Shown here: positions 10,201-18,724 of the stretch, in pieces
Numbering within the stretch: position 1 is the first letter of the stretch
Layout of the letters: every line of letters begins with the position of its first letter
NCBI RefSeq assembly: GCF_011759375.1
Contig: NZ_JAARML010000004.1
Span: forward strand, 496,001-560,000
Origin: Paraflavitalea devenefica
GTDB taxonomy: Bacteria; Bacteroidota; Bacteroidia; Chitinophagales; Chitinophagaceae
Length of the DNA: 64,000 nt
Direction: 5' to 3'
Made by a program: the position numbers and the translations under genes
Notes under the pieces: model-generated
Told to the model about the DNA's origin: nothing
The model's input: only the letters and a program-made list of their open reading frames with translations
The model's database searches: none

Positions 10201-10482
10201 ACCCTCAATAGTACCACTCACATTGGTAGCGCCCCCGCTTCCCATCTGTATATTGAACAGCCCGACAGGATTAGTAACCACCGATCTGGTTTCCGTATAA
10301 ACGATGGCGCCGGCAGCCGATCCTTCCCGGATGCTTAACCGTAATTTAATTGTTTTGTTGGCCAGCACATTTCCTACAGAATTGCGGGCTACCCCCTGGT
10401 AATTCAACATGCCGGGAGCCTGCCCTATGGTGACCATAGCTATCAATTGCAATACGGACAGTATGCATAAAAATCGCTTCAT
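7279..10482 (-). CDS. large repetitive surface protein, adhesin/tail-fibre-like
   Basis: 1067 aa with a signal peptide (cleavage near IGQA). An N-terminal domain (about 22-130) found on many Bacteroidota surface proteins starts GMLNYQGVARN and ends QLLSVPYALNAAG. A Gly/Asn/Thr-rich linker with two 'AGGDLTG.YPNPT' copies follows. The centre consists of beta-solenoid-like repeats: two copies of a roughly 110-aa unit with GVYGT.PNGLGVYG motifs, then two copies of another roughly 110-aa unit (GFAGLFHASNPAGNGPAL...NALYAWVP). The C-terminal domain (about 930-1067) carries DIAEAFDV...GDVLVI and GAIKRGDLIVTSSMAGVAMKA, a module seen at the ends of many fibre-like proteins. Likely a secreted or cell-surface fibre; no catalytic site seen. 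Confidence 0.75.
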   Translation of the reverse strand: MKRFLCILSVLQLIAMVTIGQAPGMLNYQGVARNSVGNVLANKTIKLRLSIREGSAAGAIVYTETRSVVTNPVGLFNIQMGSGGATNVSGTIEGVNWSTGAKFMQVEVDPNNGNAFIAIGATQLLSVPYALNAAGSPPIGPAAGDLTGTYPNPTITANAVTTAKIANSAVITDKLADGSVTQAKIAAGVTLPPSGAAGGDLTANYPNPTVAGIRGIGIDAAAPAAGQILRYDGANWAPANNIAGGLILPYAATENNAATLFSITNNGNGTSLEGVNNTVSSSISAIRGVVSSTTPGGFSSAVRGINNGTGGLGIGVWGAQNGSGWGVYGTTPNGLGVYGSASGAGYGVFGNSATGVGVYGTSNNGTPGSFAINNNANNNPALSASTISDGDAIWATTSSTTSSVSAIRGIVSSTSPGGFSSAVRGINSGTGGLGVGVYGSQDGSGWGVYGVTPNGLGVYGNASANGIGVYANSNTGTGLTATSNNGIPASMSIFNNANNNNVLVANTVGDGTVINVTSTGNGAGVRSSTGAGFAVHGITSAQTSAGIIGDNNGSGEAVVGRTTSDIAGAVVGRNDGGGYGVRGFVATNNTGTAIGVFGQVGLNNGTGRAGRFENLNNTNTDGNTLEVETNGNGNIPDNTQGNAASFLVDNTNSVAAAVRGEVKTIFGNFGAAGIFGISSGTGGFAGLFHASNPAGNGPALVALNDGNGNAITANAENSGNGVETNINGDGNALYAWVPTFATGRAGRFSIFNESNTSDVITVKTVGNGIAGNFTVDKVTGTSPAVRGEVNSQFANFGTAGIYGISSGTGGFAGLFHASNPAGNGPALIALADGNGNGITANASNGGDGVETTADGTGNALYAWVPNFGDGRAARMVNYNTGNTNPVLTVEQHSNGSIALFKSGNPGTVNVARINAAGRGFFNDGTQNSGADIAEAFDVQGHTNQYEPGDVLVIATDKDRAVEKSGTPYSTLVAGVYATKPGVLLTEEHIDSDLAGKVPMGIVGVIPTKVCSEGGAIKRGDLIVTSSMAGVAMKADPDKVKIGQVIGKALQDYNGQGIGKINVLVSIK

Positions 10483-10548
10483 AATTTGGTTTGTTTTATG
10501 GTTAGAGAGATGCTTTTTTTAGTTAGGCCTGCAGCGGCTGTAAGCTGA

Positions 10549-11115
10549 TTATTTGTTGTCCATCTTGATTACCCGGAAACCACTGTGCCGTATCACTTCT
10601 TTATTATCACCGGCACGCCTTCTGTCGGGCGTTAAATGGGCAATCACATAATAAGTACCGGAAGGATAGCGCGACAGGTCGAAGTACTCGATACGGCAAC
10701 AACCATCATAATCATATGCACGCCGCTCCAGTACTTTGCCATAATTATCTGTCAACTGCAACTCCATGCGCCCGGTTTCCCGCACAAAGAAGTCCAGCTC
10801 AAACCTGCCCGCTGTAGGATTGGGAAATAGCCGGTATTCACCGGGGGCAAACAACAGCGAGAGAAATGATTTATTGACAAATTCCGTACAGGGCTGTAGC
10901 AGGCCCTGCGTAAACAGGATAATACTATCAGGCGGAGCGAAGGCATTGATCAGCGTTAGCTCGCCGATACTCCATTCAAAATGATAGTAGGAAGAGGGAT
11001 CATTATACGATCCGCCGGCAGCATTGAAGGCAAAAGGCTTTGCACTTTGTCCGGTCGCCTGCCAGGTACTACATACAAGTAGTAATAGGCAGCATGCTTT
11101 GTACAATTTATCCAT
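10549..11115 (-). CDS. secreted protein with T9SS-like C-terminal sorting domain
   Basis: 188 aa. The signal peptide ends near ATGQ (residue 23). The segment after it (about 30-60, GGSYNDPSSYYHFEWSIGELTLI) is typical of small Bacteroidota proteins of unknown role. From about residue 95 the sequence LFPNPTAGRFELDF, then a beta-rich stretch ending PSGTYYVIAHL, resembles the type IX secretion type A sorting domain ('YPNP...G.Y.V.'). Unlike a usual sorting domain it is followed by about 30 extra residues. It lies 66 bp upstream of the large repeat protein on the same strand and may be co-transcribed. Confidence 0.6.
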   Translation of the reverse strand: MDKLYKACCLLLLVCSTWQATGQSAKPFAFNAAGGSYNDPSSYYHFEWSIGELTLINAFAPPDSIILFTQGLLQPCTEFVNKSFLSLLFAPGEYRLFPNPTAGRFELDFFVRETGRMELQLTDNYGKVLERRAYDYDGCCRIEYFDLSRYPSGTYYVIAHLTPDRRRAGDNKEVIRHSGFRVIKMDNK

Positions 11116-11556
11116 AAGCAGGAGATATTTTAAAGGTTAAATAATACATAGAAGGCCCTATCCACTATGTACAGTCAGTGAATACAGGATGATCGTCAGG
11201 ATAGGTGCAAACAAAACCTAAGCTGCATACAGGCATATGCAGGAACAGTCGTCATTCAGCCGGATACAATACAATATCCGCAAGGCTCCGGAACAATCCG
11301 GAACTATGGAAGGCAGGGAATCAACTACAACAGGCGTAAGCTTGATCTTTACAATGCCACTACGTATCGGCATCAGAGCAATGAGGACAGGTCGCTAACG
11401 GTTGGGATCACTAAGGGGTATCTTATAAGGTGATATAAAAATAGAGAGAATTTTAAATATAAAAAATTCCCTCTTTGTGGTATATTTTCTTGATAAGTGT
11501 CAACGGATGGCAGTATACGGAGCTATTTCATACCCTGAATGAGTGATATACAGGCA
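11116..11556. other. 441-bp intergenic region without recognised gene
   Basis: No ORF with coding character, no tRNA-like fold and no clear repeat family. The part near 11430-11495 is very AT-rich and probably holds the promoter of the minus-strand gene starting at 11115 or an untranslated 3' region of the gene ending at 11557. Confidence 0.5.
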
Positions 11557-13341
11557 TTAATTCATCCGCTTCACCCTGAAATTACAGACAATGTTCTGGA
11601 TGCTATTGTCCGAAAATCCCAACATCAGTCCACTGAAACTGCCGGTAATAAACCCTCCGGCCTTACCAAACTCCGTAATGGTAACTGTTAATGGTACCGG
11701 CGCATAAGCACGGGCGCCCGGAAAGCTGGTAGAAAATACTTCAGTTAACTTATGGTCATTCCCGGCTACATCCGCGCCACTAAACTGAAAGTTCCAGTCA
11801 GGCACTGTATTCTGCCCTGCATCCAGCAATAATACGGTAGTCCAGCCAGTTTGCTGTGCTGTAAAAAAACCACCGATGGTATCAACAGGTGCCGTTAAGA
11901 TCTTTGTAGCACCATTGTTAATAGTATAGCTGACGGTACTCACTGTACTGATCCCACAGGCATTTAACATGCCCAGGTCATTGACGCCTGGAATCAATGT
12001 AAGCGACTGCGGTGCAGTTTGCTGATTGGTGGCTTTATCAACAGCTACATAATTAACTTCTGTATTGGTACATGCCAGCCCTGTAAAGCTAAAACTACCA
12101 TTAACGATGTTGATACGGTTATAAAACCCATTATCATAGGTTTGTATATAGCCATCGGTAACAGGCGCATTATCGCAATTGGAAACTGTACCGCTGATGG
12201 TCACCGTATTTTGGCCCAGGTTGCCGGTAAGTGTGCCCAGGTCTACATCGACATTGGTAGTTGTAAAAGGATGTGAATAGGCCGATGTAGCGCAAGGAGT
12301 CAATATGTCCAATACCAGGCCGGTATTAGACAATACAGCACCATAAACATAGCCATCTGCATCTGTGTAAGCAAATTTACTAAAGCCTGCATTCATTGGC
12401 TGGTTGGCAATGGTGATCATGACCGGAACATGGACCAATGGCTGCCCGGTACTGTTCACTACCCTGGCCGTGAAGTTAACCAGGGGATAACCTATGGCAT
12501 CACTCCAATAAGAAAAATGGCTTACCGTGGCCCTGTAATTATTGCCGGTCTTGGTGGCCTGACCTTCCTGCTTCCATAATCCATTGGTTTCATTAAAAGA
12601 CCATAATTCCAACGTAGTGGGCGCCAATGACAATAGAGCTGCGGAGACAGGCATATCTACTGTTGCCTGCTTACCCGGCGCTATTTGCAAACGCTCTCCC
12701 GCATTGCCAGTCAACTCTGCAGCAAAACTGCTATAGGACTTCAGTAGCTTAAGATATTCGTTGACATCAGTGCCCCTTTCATCGCCGGGCAATGTAAGTT
12801 GGACCTCCTCTGCATTAGAAGGATCTATTTTACGCACATTCACATGAACATCGCCGGTATAAACGGCCCCGTTATCAGCCTTTACCACACCATTAGCAGG
12901 CAAGGTCAGTTTAATACCATCCGTTGAAGTAACGGTACCTCCGGTAACAGCATCTACCACGCCTGCTTCCTTTTTAAGAAGCATTTTCGCACGTACAAAG
13001 GTCTCCTGATCTTTATTGACAAGGAATGTCCTGTAGTTATCAAAATAGCCGGCCTTCGCTATTTTCACAAAGCCGGCCACTTCGGACAGGGATACATCAT
13101 TGATGGAGAAATAACCATACTCATCTGTAATGGTTTGCTTATTGCCTGCTTTTACCTGTGCTCCGGCCAGCGGAGCATTACTTTCATCTGTAATAAAACC
13201 AGCAATGGCGGCAGTTACTTTTATCGACAGGTCAGGTTTGCTAAGATTGGAAATGATACCAGCGTGGTCTCTCTTTTCACAGGAAGCTGAAAGAACAGTA
13301 ATGATCACGCCAAGCAGAATGGGCAGCCGGGTTTTGTTCAT
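11557..13341 (-). CDS. lipoprotein with carboxypeptidase-regulatory-like domain
   Basis: 594 aa from the ATG at 13341 (an upstream ATG at 13359 would add six residues before the signal). The lipobox Cys is in VLSASCEKRD. Residues about 45-110 form a carboxypeptidase regulatory-like beta sandwich (AAIAGFITDESNAPLAGAQVKAG...GYFSINDV). Later segments are beta-rich, including a second similar motif (TVTISGTVSNCDNAPVTDGYIQTY) near 390. The protein contains repeated 'FSYWSD', 'LWSFNE'-type strands common to a Bacteroidota surface-lipoprotein family of unknown function. Single gene; no enzyme motif visible. Confidence 0.65.
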   Translation of the reverse strand: MNKTRLPILLGVIITVLSASCEKRDHAGIISNLSKPDLSIKVTAAIAGFITDESNAPLAGAQVKAGNKQTITDEYGYFSINDVSLSEVAGFVKIAKAGYFDNYRTFLVNKDQETFVRAKMLLKKEAGVVDAVTGGTVTSTDGIKLTLPANGVVKADNGAVYTGDVHVNVRKIDPSNAEEVQLTLPGDERGTDVNEYLKLLKSYSSFAAELTGNAGERLQIAPGKQATVDMPVSAALLSLAPTTLELWSFNETNGLWKQEGQATKTGNNYRATVSHFSYWSDAIGYPLVNFTARVVNSTGQPLVHVPVMITIANQPMNAGFSKFAYTDADGYVYGAVLSNTGLVLDILTPCATSAYSHPFTTTNVDVDLGTLTGNLGQNTVTISGTVSNCDNAPVTDGYIQTYDNGFYNRINIVNGSFSFTGLACTNTEVNYVAVDKATNQQTAPQSLTLIPGVNDLGMLNACGISTVSTVSYTINNGATKILTAPVDTIGGFFTAQQTGWTTVLLLDAGQNTVPDWNFQFSGADVAGNDHKLTEVFSTSFPGARAYAPVPLTVTITEFGKAGGFITGSFSGLMLGFSDNSIQNIVCNFRVKRMN

Positions 13342-14096
13342 AAGAAAAGGGTTGTGCATATGGGTTATTTTTGCAATCAGTTACAGGGCTATTCTGCGAA
13401 AGATAGATAGCCCTTTGTGTATTTCAAAGACATTAAAACATTTAAAATATCAAAGCCCCGCGCCACAGTGAGGAATTCACCCAACGATGATACCATTAAA
13501 ATATTGCAGGAGTCAATTTATCAGGTATGGTGTGATTTATTTAAACAGGCAGAAGCCCTCCGGGGAAACGAGGGCTTCTGTGAATGATTAGTGCCTTTAA
13601 AGGAACCGGTTTAGCTTTCTTCATAGGTAAATGGAACCATTCAAAGGACTTATTATCTTATATATAGTTATTAATAGTAAAAGAGGTGGAGCGATGATGA
13701 TGTCAATTCAGGTCCACATAATCCGTTTAATTCAACGCTAAAAAGCATGACGGAGGGCCCCACCAGCATTACAAAGAACTAATGCAAATGTGCTCCGGAA
13801 AGGCAACAAACCTGTTACGGTTTCAGTAAAAGGTGCTTACGCAAACAGGAAATAGTCGCTTCATTGTCTTCACTAAACGACGTTGGTCAATGCGTCTTTT
13901 TTCAGGAAGTTCTCCGGGATATTTTTAGGTTTCGGCGGGCTTTTTTAGTAAATTGTAAGAACACTGATCTTCTATTTATTACATGAGCAGGCATATCATT
14001 TTTGAAATCTCCTTTTCGATCAAACCCTTACGGGGACTGGGTTTACCAATCCAAAACAATACAAACCCGCGTCCCTACTGAATTTGATCCCTGTTG
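13342..14096. other. 755-bp intergenic region
   Basis: No gene found. It contains a perfect 11-bp hairpin at 13550-13580 (CAGAAGCCCTC / GAGGGCTTCTG) lacking a clear T-tract, and leads into 11-nt tandem repeats at 14097. Its left end should carry the promoter of the lipoprotein gene starting at 13341. Confidence 0.5.
13550..13580. other. perfect hairpin, possibly a terminator or RNA element
   Basis: 11-bp arms CAGAAGCCCTC and GAGGGCTTCTG around a 9-nt loop. There is no U-run on either side, so termination is unproven and no adjacent gene end explains it. Confidence 0.5.
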
Positions 14097-14152
14097 CCTT
14101 ACTATTCCCTTACTATTCCCTTACTACTGGCTTACTTGTCCCTTACTTCTGC
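14097..14152. repeat. degenerate 11-nt tandem repeat, about five units
   Basis: Successive units of exactly 11 nt: CCTTACTATTC, CCTTACTATTC, CCTTACTACTG, GCTTACTTGTC, CCTTACTTCTG. Intergenic, downstream of the propeller kinase gene. Confidence 0.85.
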
Positions 14153-14177
14153 AGTGAGACTGCCTGGGGAGATCCGG

Positions 14178-14217
14178 GGGAGTACTACCGGAGTACTATG
14201 AGACTACTCAGACACAG
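14178..14217. repeat. second degenerate 11-nt tandem repeat
   Basis: Units GAGTACTACCG, GAGTACTATGA, GACTACTCAGA share an 11-nt period with the preceding array but have a different sequence. Confidence 0.7.
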
Positions 14218-14283
14218 GAGGCCGCAGGCCCGGGCATAAGGCTGCGAGGCGGCAACCCGCGCACAGCAAGCGTGGCAGGTGAT

Positions 14284-17200
14284 TCATGATTCAAATGTTA
14301 TGGTTATTATATTACCCTTGTCATTGCCCGGCACAATGTCAAGTGCCCCATGTAACCTGTCCAGTATCTCAATAATGATCTTGTAGCCCCAACCCCCGTG
14401 CAGGGAAGGATTATAACTTTTATCAAGAATACAGGCTACCAGTTCTTTATTCATGGGATTACCGCCATCAGTCATAATGATACGGGTGGTAAATGCATCC
14501 CGGATGCCTTCAATGGTTATAATTCCTTTGGAAGTATATTTATTGGCATTGTCGGCCAGGTTCCTCAAAACCAGGCTTAACAGGCTGGCATCTGTGTAAA
14601 GGGTAACGTCTTCAGGCACCAGGTTGCTAAAGGTGTTTTTTTGAACGTGGGCTCCCATTTCATAAAAGGAGATAATTTCAGCCACGATATTCCGCAGCGC
14701 TATTTTTTCCGGTTTAATGACAAAGCCCTCTTTTTGCATATTGGTGAACACAAAAAAGTCCTGCGTGAAATCGTATATTTCATTGGTTGCGTTATCGAAT
14801 TGAAACAGGATCTGTGACAGTTCCTTATTTGCCGAACTCTTATGGTCATTGTACATTTGCCGGGCTAACATGTGCAGAAAGCGAAGTGGCGACCGAAGAT
14901 CATGCAGGATAGCAGAGATCATCAATTCTTTTACCCGGTTGCTCTCGGATAATTGCGCTGTTCTCTCATCTACCTTTTGCTGCAGCAATTGTGCTCTTTG
15001 TACCTGGTAGTTATACCGCAACCGGAAAAACAATAAAAATGTGCCTATTGCCAGTCCGCCCAACAGGAATTTAAACCACCACTGTTCATACCAGTAAGGC
15101 AGTATGGTCAAAGAGAGATTATTATAGATATAGTGCGCACCAGGATTCTGACTTCTCACTGTAAGCGTGTAGGTACCGCTGTTCAGGACTGGTATTATGA
15201 ATTTACCGTCATCATTCACCGGGTACCATTTATCGTTCAACTCCTTTATAGTGTATTCAAGGTGCAGGTTGAACCTGTTGCCGAAATAAGGTGAGGAAAT
15301 TTCAAAGATCAATTGGCTGGAATCCCTTGTTAGCTCCAGTTTGTTTTTCACCAGCAACCTTTTATCGTCTGCGATTAAAAGCTCAATAAATATCGGTTTA
15401 TCAGGCAAAGAGGTATGTACGCTATCGGGGTTAAACCGTACCAGGCCATCCAGAGAGGGTAACGAAAAATAATTATCACGTGTTACAATTCCGCAGGGTG
15501 TGCACCTGCCATTAAACTCATTGGTACTAAATCCATATGACTTGTCAACATAGTAATAATAAACGGATGACTGGCTACCGGCGGCATAATTATCCAATTC
15601 TTTTTTCGCCACCCTGAACAACCCCTTGTTAGTGGGGATCCAGAAATAACCTTGCCTGTCCTCCATGAAACAATGAGCGGCAACAAGGCTTTTCCTGGCG
15701 TCCAATGGCATTCTGATGACATGATCTTTATAGAATTTATAAAAGCCCTGGCCATAAGTACCAATCCATATACTGCTATCTTTTGCTATATGAATGACAT
15801 TAATAGACATTTTTTCAAGGCCGCTTAGCCTGCTTAATCCCGCGCGGGACTTCGACAGATCATAAATAAATATACCTGCCGATGTTCCAATCCATAAATT
15901 ATTTCTATCAACTTCCCTGAGAATATGTATCTCTGCATGCATCAGGTCGTTCTCATTTATTAAAATAGTATCTTCTGTTCCATGCCGCCTGAATACCTGG
16001 TGCTTATTGCTGTAGATAATATCTTTATTATCCCTTTCAATAATGCCGGTAAGATAATATCCCAGTGACTTTACGGTTTCAAAAGAACGAAGATGAATAT
16101 CGGTTCTTTTTAAGGAATTAAATTCCGACAGCCAGATCGATCCATCGGAGGCTTGCAGCCAGGCCTGTTTGTCGAAATCGTGTGTACCCGAAAAAAAAGT
16201 ATGATTGTAATTGGAGTAATTAAGAATGCCGGTGCTCGTAAGTATGTTCGAACCAGGTAACTCAATCTGCAACGACTGGCTATTGACCATGAACGTTGGA
16301 TCATTAAAAAAAAGCCGTTCAAATTCATGTAGTTTCAGCACATAGAACCCATTGGTAATGGTACCTACATAAAGCGCCTGGTAGCCTTCGTCATAGATCA
16401 TGCATTTGATATCCCTTATGGGAATATCAGCCGCTAGTATTTTATAATCTAATATGTTATTGACTACCCGAAGCAGCAGGATCGTATCGTTGCATAACAT
16501 CAGGGTGTGGTTGCCATCGCGCCTTGTTTTTAATGAAGCTTGTACCGGATCGGTATTTGCGGCGGCGGCTCTAATGAAAATCTGTTGCAGGTTTTTGACA
16601 TACCCGACATTTTTTTGCAATACCCCGTTTTTGTACGCATATACGTGATATTGATCATCAATAAAAAAATAAACGTCACCTGTTATGAATTGAAGCTTCA
16701 GTGTATGGCCGGTTATTTCACGAAGTTCCTTAATGCTGCGCGTGTTTTCATCAAGGAAGTAACAAAGGCCGTCGTCATAAAAGTAAGCCTGCCGTTCATT
16801 CAGCGTAACCGGCGCATAGGTGCCGTTAGCTAGCTTATCGAACAGTGATTTATAGGCATTGCTATAGGTGTTGTAAAGACCGTTATAAAAAAACAAATGG
16901 TTGTTTGATGTAATGAAATGCCGGCGTGGTGTAGCCGACCGAACACTATCCGTCACGATCTGGTAATCATCGTTTACCGTGAAAATATGCGTGCTGTCAA
17001 AAACCGATTTAAAAAATAACTTATTTGTCCCCGGCTCTCTTTGTGGGATCGAATAATAGTTCGATAATAAAGCAGGGCAATTCCCGCTATTATATTCCCT
17101 GAAATTTTTGCCATCAAACCTGACTATACCCATTCTTGTGGCCAACCACAGAAACCCATTTTTATCAAATGCCATTGCATTGATACTGTTCTGCGGAAGG

Positions 17201-17322
17201 CCATTATCGCTGTTGTAGTGGGTTATTGTATAACGGTTAGCGACAGACTGCTCTTTTGACTGCAGCCATTGCAACAGGCAATATACAATTAATAACAGTT
17301 GCCTTAACCGGTGGCTACTCAT
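14284..17322 (-). CDS. two-component-propeller sensor histidine kinase without receiver domain
   Basis: 1012 aa from the ATG at 17322 (a TTG would add four residues). A signal or anchor segment is followed by periplasmic propeller repeats of the reg_prop type: NGLPQNSINAMAFDKNGFLW, DNLWIGTSAGIFIYD, SSIWIGTYGQGFYKF, GYFWIPTNKGLFRV. A Y_Y_Y-like beta domain follows (about 645-720, LEYTIKELNDKWYPV). One transmembrane helix lies near 735, then a coiled coil and a kinase core with H box ILHDLRSPLRF (His about 807) and N box NLADNANKYT (about 925). The G1 box reads DGGNP instead of DxGxG and G2 reads GGWGYK, so ATP binding may be atypical. It lacks the receiver and AraC domains of hybrid two-component systems. 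Orphan sensor. Confidence 0.82.
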   Translation of the reverse strand: MSSHRLRQLLLIVYCLLQWLQSKEQSVANRYTITHYNSDNGLPQNSINAMAFDKNGFLWLATRMGIVRFDGKNFREYNSGNCPALLSNYYSIPQREPGTNKLFFKSVFDSTHIFTVNDDYQIVTDSVRSATPRRHFITSNNHLFFYNGLYNTYSNAYKSLFDKLANGTYAPVTLNERQAYFYDDGLCYFLDENTRSIKELREITGHTLKLQFITGDVYFFIDDQYHVYAYKNGVLQKNVGYVKNLQQIFIRAAAANTDPVQASLKTRRDGNHTLMLCNDTILLLRVVNNILDYKILAADIPIRDIKCMIYDEGYQALYVGTITNGFYVLKLHEFERLFFNDPTFMVNSQSLQIELPGSNILTSTGILNYSNYNHTFFSGTHDFDKQAWLQASDGSIWLSEFNSLKRTDIHLRSFETVKSLGYYLTGIIERDNKDIIYSNKHQVFRRHGTEDTILINENDLMHAEIHILREVDRNNLWIGTSAGIFIYDLSKSRAGLSRLSGLEKMSINVIHIAKDSSIWIGTYGQGFYKFYKDHVIRMPLDARKSLVAAHCFMEDRQGYFWIPTNKGLFRVAKKELDNYAAGSQSSVYYYYVDKSYGFSTNEFNGRCTPCGIVTRDNYFSLPSLDGLVRFNPDSVHTSLPDKPIFIELLIADDKRLLVKNKLELTRDSSQLIFEISSPYFGNRFNLHLEYTIKELNDKWYPVNDDGKFIIPVLNSGTYTLTVRSQNPGAHYIYNNLSLTILPYWYEQWWFKFLLGGLAIGTFLLFFRLRYNYQVQRAQLLQQKVDERTAQLSESNRVKELMISAILHDLRSPLRFLHMLARQMYNDHKSSANKELSQILFQFDNATNEIYDFTQDFFVFTNMQKEGFVIKPEKIALRNIVAEIISFYEMGAHVQKNTFSNLVPEDVTLYTDASLLSLVLRNLADNANKYTSKGIITIEGIRDAFTTRIIMTDGGNPMNKELVACILDKSYNPSLHGGWGYKIIIEILDRLHGALDIVPGNDKGNIITITFES

Positions 17323-17495
17323 GGTGCTATTCAAGGTCAGTTAATGTTCTAAAGACGGTTCAATATTATAATTATTTATTTATAAAAAAGAACCCGGATG
17401 ATATTTGTTAAAAGCTAATATGAAATATACACCTCTGCTACAAATACAAACGGATTTTGTATGCAAAAAGCAGTAGGGAGTAAGCTTAAAACGTT

Positions 17496-18419
17496 CTATA
17501 ACTGGCTGAAATAGTTGGGGTAGTCAGTAATAATGCCATCTACGCCCAGCTTTACGAGGGCCTGCATTTCTTCTTTGGTATTGACAGTCCAGGGCACCAG
17601 CTTCATTTTATGTTGCTTGCAGGCAGCAGCCATATCAGCCGTTACCAGCTTATAATGCGGACTGTAAATGTCGGGGGTGAAACCAAGCAGGGCAAGGTTA
17701 TTTTCCACAGAAGAGGTCTTGGAATCGGTGAGGAAACCAATGGCAACGCCGGGATATTTCTTATGCACTTCCTGCAACGGACGCATGTCAAACGACTGAA
17801 TATAGAACCGTTTGCCGATCTTCTTACTGTTCACCACATCCATGACGGACTTGATCATTTCTTCAGGACCTGCGTTATAACCAAGACTATCAAAGCGGGG
17901 ACTTGTCTTTACTTCTATATTGTAAATCACCGGAGGCAGCTTACGGGCAGCAGTAAACTCTTCCACAGAATCTATCAGTTCGCCCAGCAAGGGCATATAA
18001 GTCTTTATCTTCTCTTGCTGCGGCCAGCCGTTATAAGGTTTGGAGCCCACATCAAATTTGCGGATGTCGGCATAGTTCATCTGCCGCCATATATATTTCT
18101 TCGCATCTTCCTTGGCAATCTCCCGGCCATCTTCATACAGGGAATGGTTCACATTGACCATAGGGTCATGTGCGATCAGGACCTGCTTATCTTTTGTAAT
18201 ATAAATATCCACTTCAATAATATTAGCCCCTACTTCAATGGCTTTTTTCATGGAAGGGATCGTATTCTCGGGCATCAGTCCCCGGGTGCCGCGATGGCCT
18301 TCTTTATAAAATGCGGGAAACTGATCGGTGGAAGACAATTTTTGGGTTGTTTTGCAGGAAAACAGGCTAATTATTGCAATGATGATAGCAATAGACAGTA
18401 ATGGCAACGTGTGTTTCAT
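17496..18419 (-). CDS. glycerophosphodiester phosphodiesterase lipoprotein
   Basis: 307 aa from the ATG at 18419; another ATG at 18428 would add three residues. The lipobox Cys is in ISLFSCKTT. The GDPD TIM-barrel signature is complete: HRGTRGLMPENTIPSM (catalytic His and metal-binding Glu), EVDIYITKDKQVLIAHDP (Glu-x-Asp metal ligands and second His), a later EVKTS, and the C-terminal PWTVNTKEEM...GVDGIITDYP. It should hydrolyse glycerophosphodiesters to sn-glycerol-3-phosphate and an alcohol in the periplasm with a divalent metal. The 75-residue-class small gene lies 58 bp upstream on the same strand. Confidence 0.9.
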   Translation of the reverse strand: MKHTLPLLSIAIIIAIISLFSCKTTQKLSSTDQFPAFYKEGHRGTRGLMPENTIPSMKKAIEVGANIIEVDIYITKDKQVLIAHDPMVNVNHSLYEDGREIAKEDAKKYIWRQMNYADIRKFDVGSKPYNGWPQQEKIKTYMPLLGELIDSVEEFTAARKLPPVIYNIEVKTSPRFDSLGYNAGPEEMIKSVMDVVNSKKIGKRFYIQSFDMRPLQEVHKKYPGVAIGFLTDSKTSSVENNLALLGFTPDIYSPHYKLVTADMAAACKQHKMKLVPWTVNTKEEMQALVKLGVDGIITDYPNYFSQL

Positions 18420-18477
18420 GGAGAACATGGTTATAGCTGTAAATATACAATGCGCCCTGTGATGGGGAGATTAATAT

Positions 18478-18681
18478 TTACTTATTTCTCCGGTAATCAA
18501 AAGACGAATGATCTGTATCGTCAACCGCATTACTGTCCGTTGGTTTATTCACATCCACAACAGTACGTTGTTCCGCTTCATCTTTAGGAAAGGGAAGTTT
18601 TATTTCTTCCGGATCAGGCAGCACAGCGCCGGTAGATGATTCCGGCTCATTTTTAATCACTTCTTTCTTTTTATCTGTCAT
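18478..18681 (-). CDS. small acidic hypothetical protein
   Basis: 67 aa from the ATG at 18681 (MTDKKKEV...); a longer version from 18705 adds eight residues. Highly charged, without hydrophobic segment, rich in Asp, Glu and Pro (LPDPEEIKLPFPKDEAEQRT), probably disordered. Not recognised. It sits 43 bp after the stop of the second TonB receptor and may be the tail of that operon. Confidence 0.45.
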   Translation of the reverse strand: MTDKKKEVIKNEPESSTGAVLPDPEEIKLPFPKDEAEQRTVVDVNKPTDSNAVDDTDHSSFDYRRNK

Positions 18682-18724
18682 GATCAAACCTTTATGAATG
18701 TTCATGCAATAATGGTACTCCTTG

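Noticed and set aside
14097..14217. Regulatory binding array for the propeller kinase
   Set aside because: The repeats lie downstream of the kinase gene, and similar blocks elsewhere have no constant neighbour.
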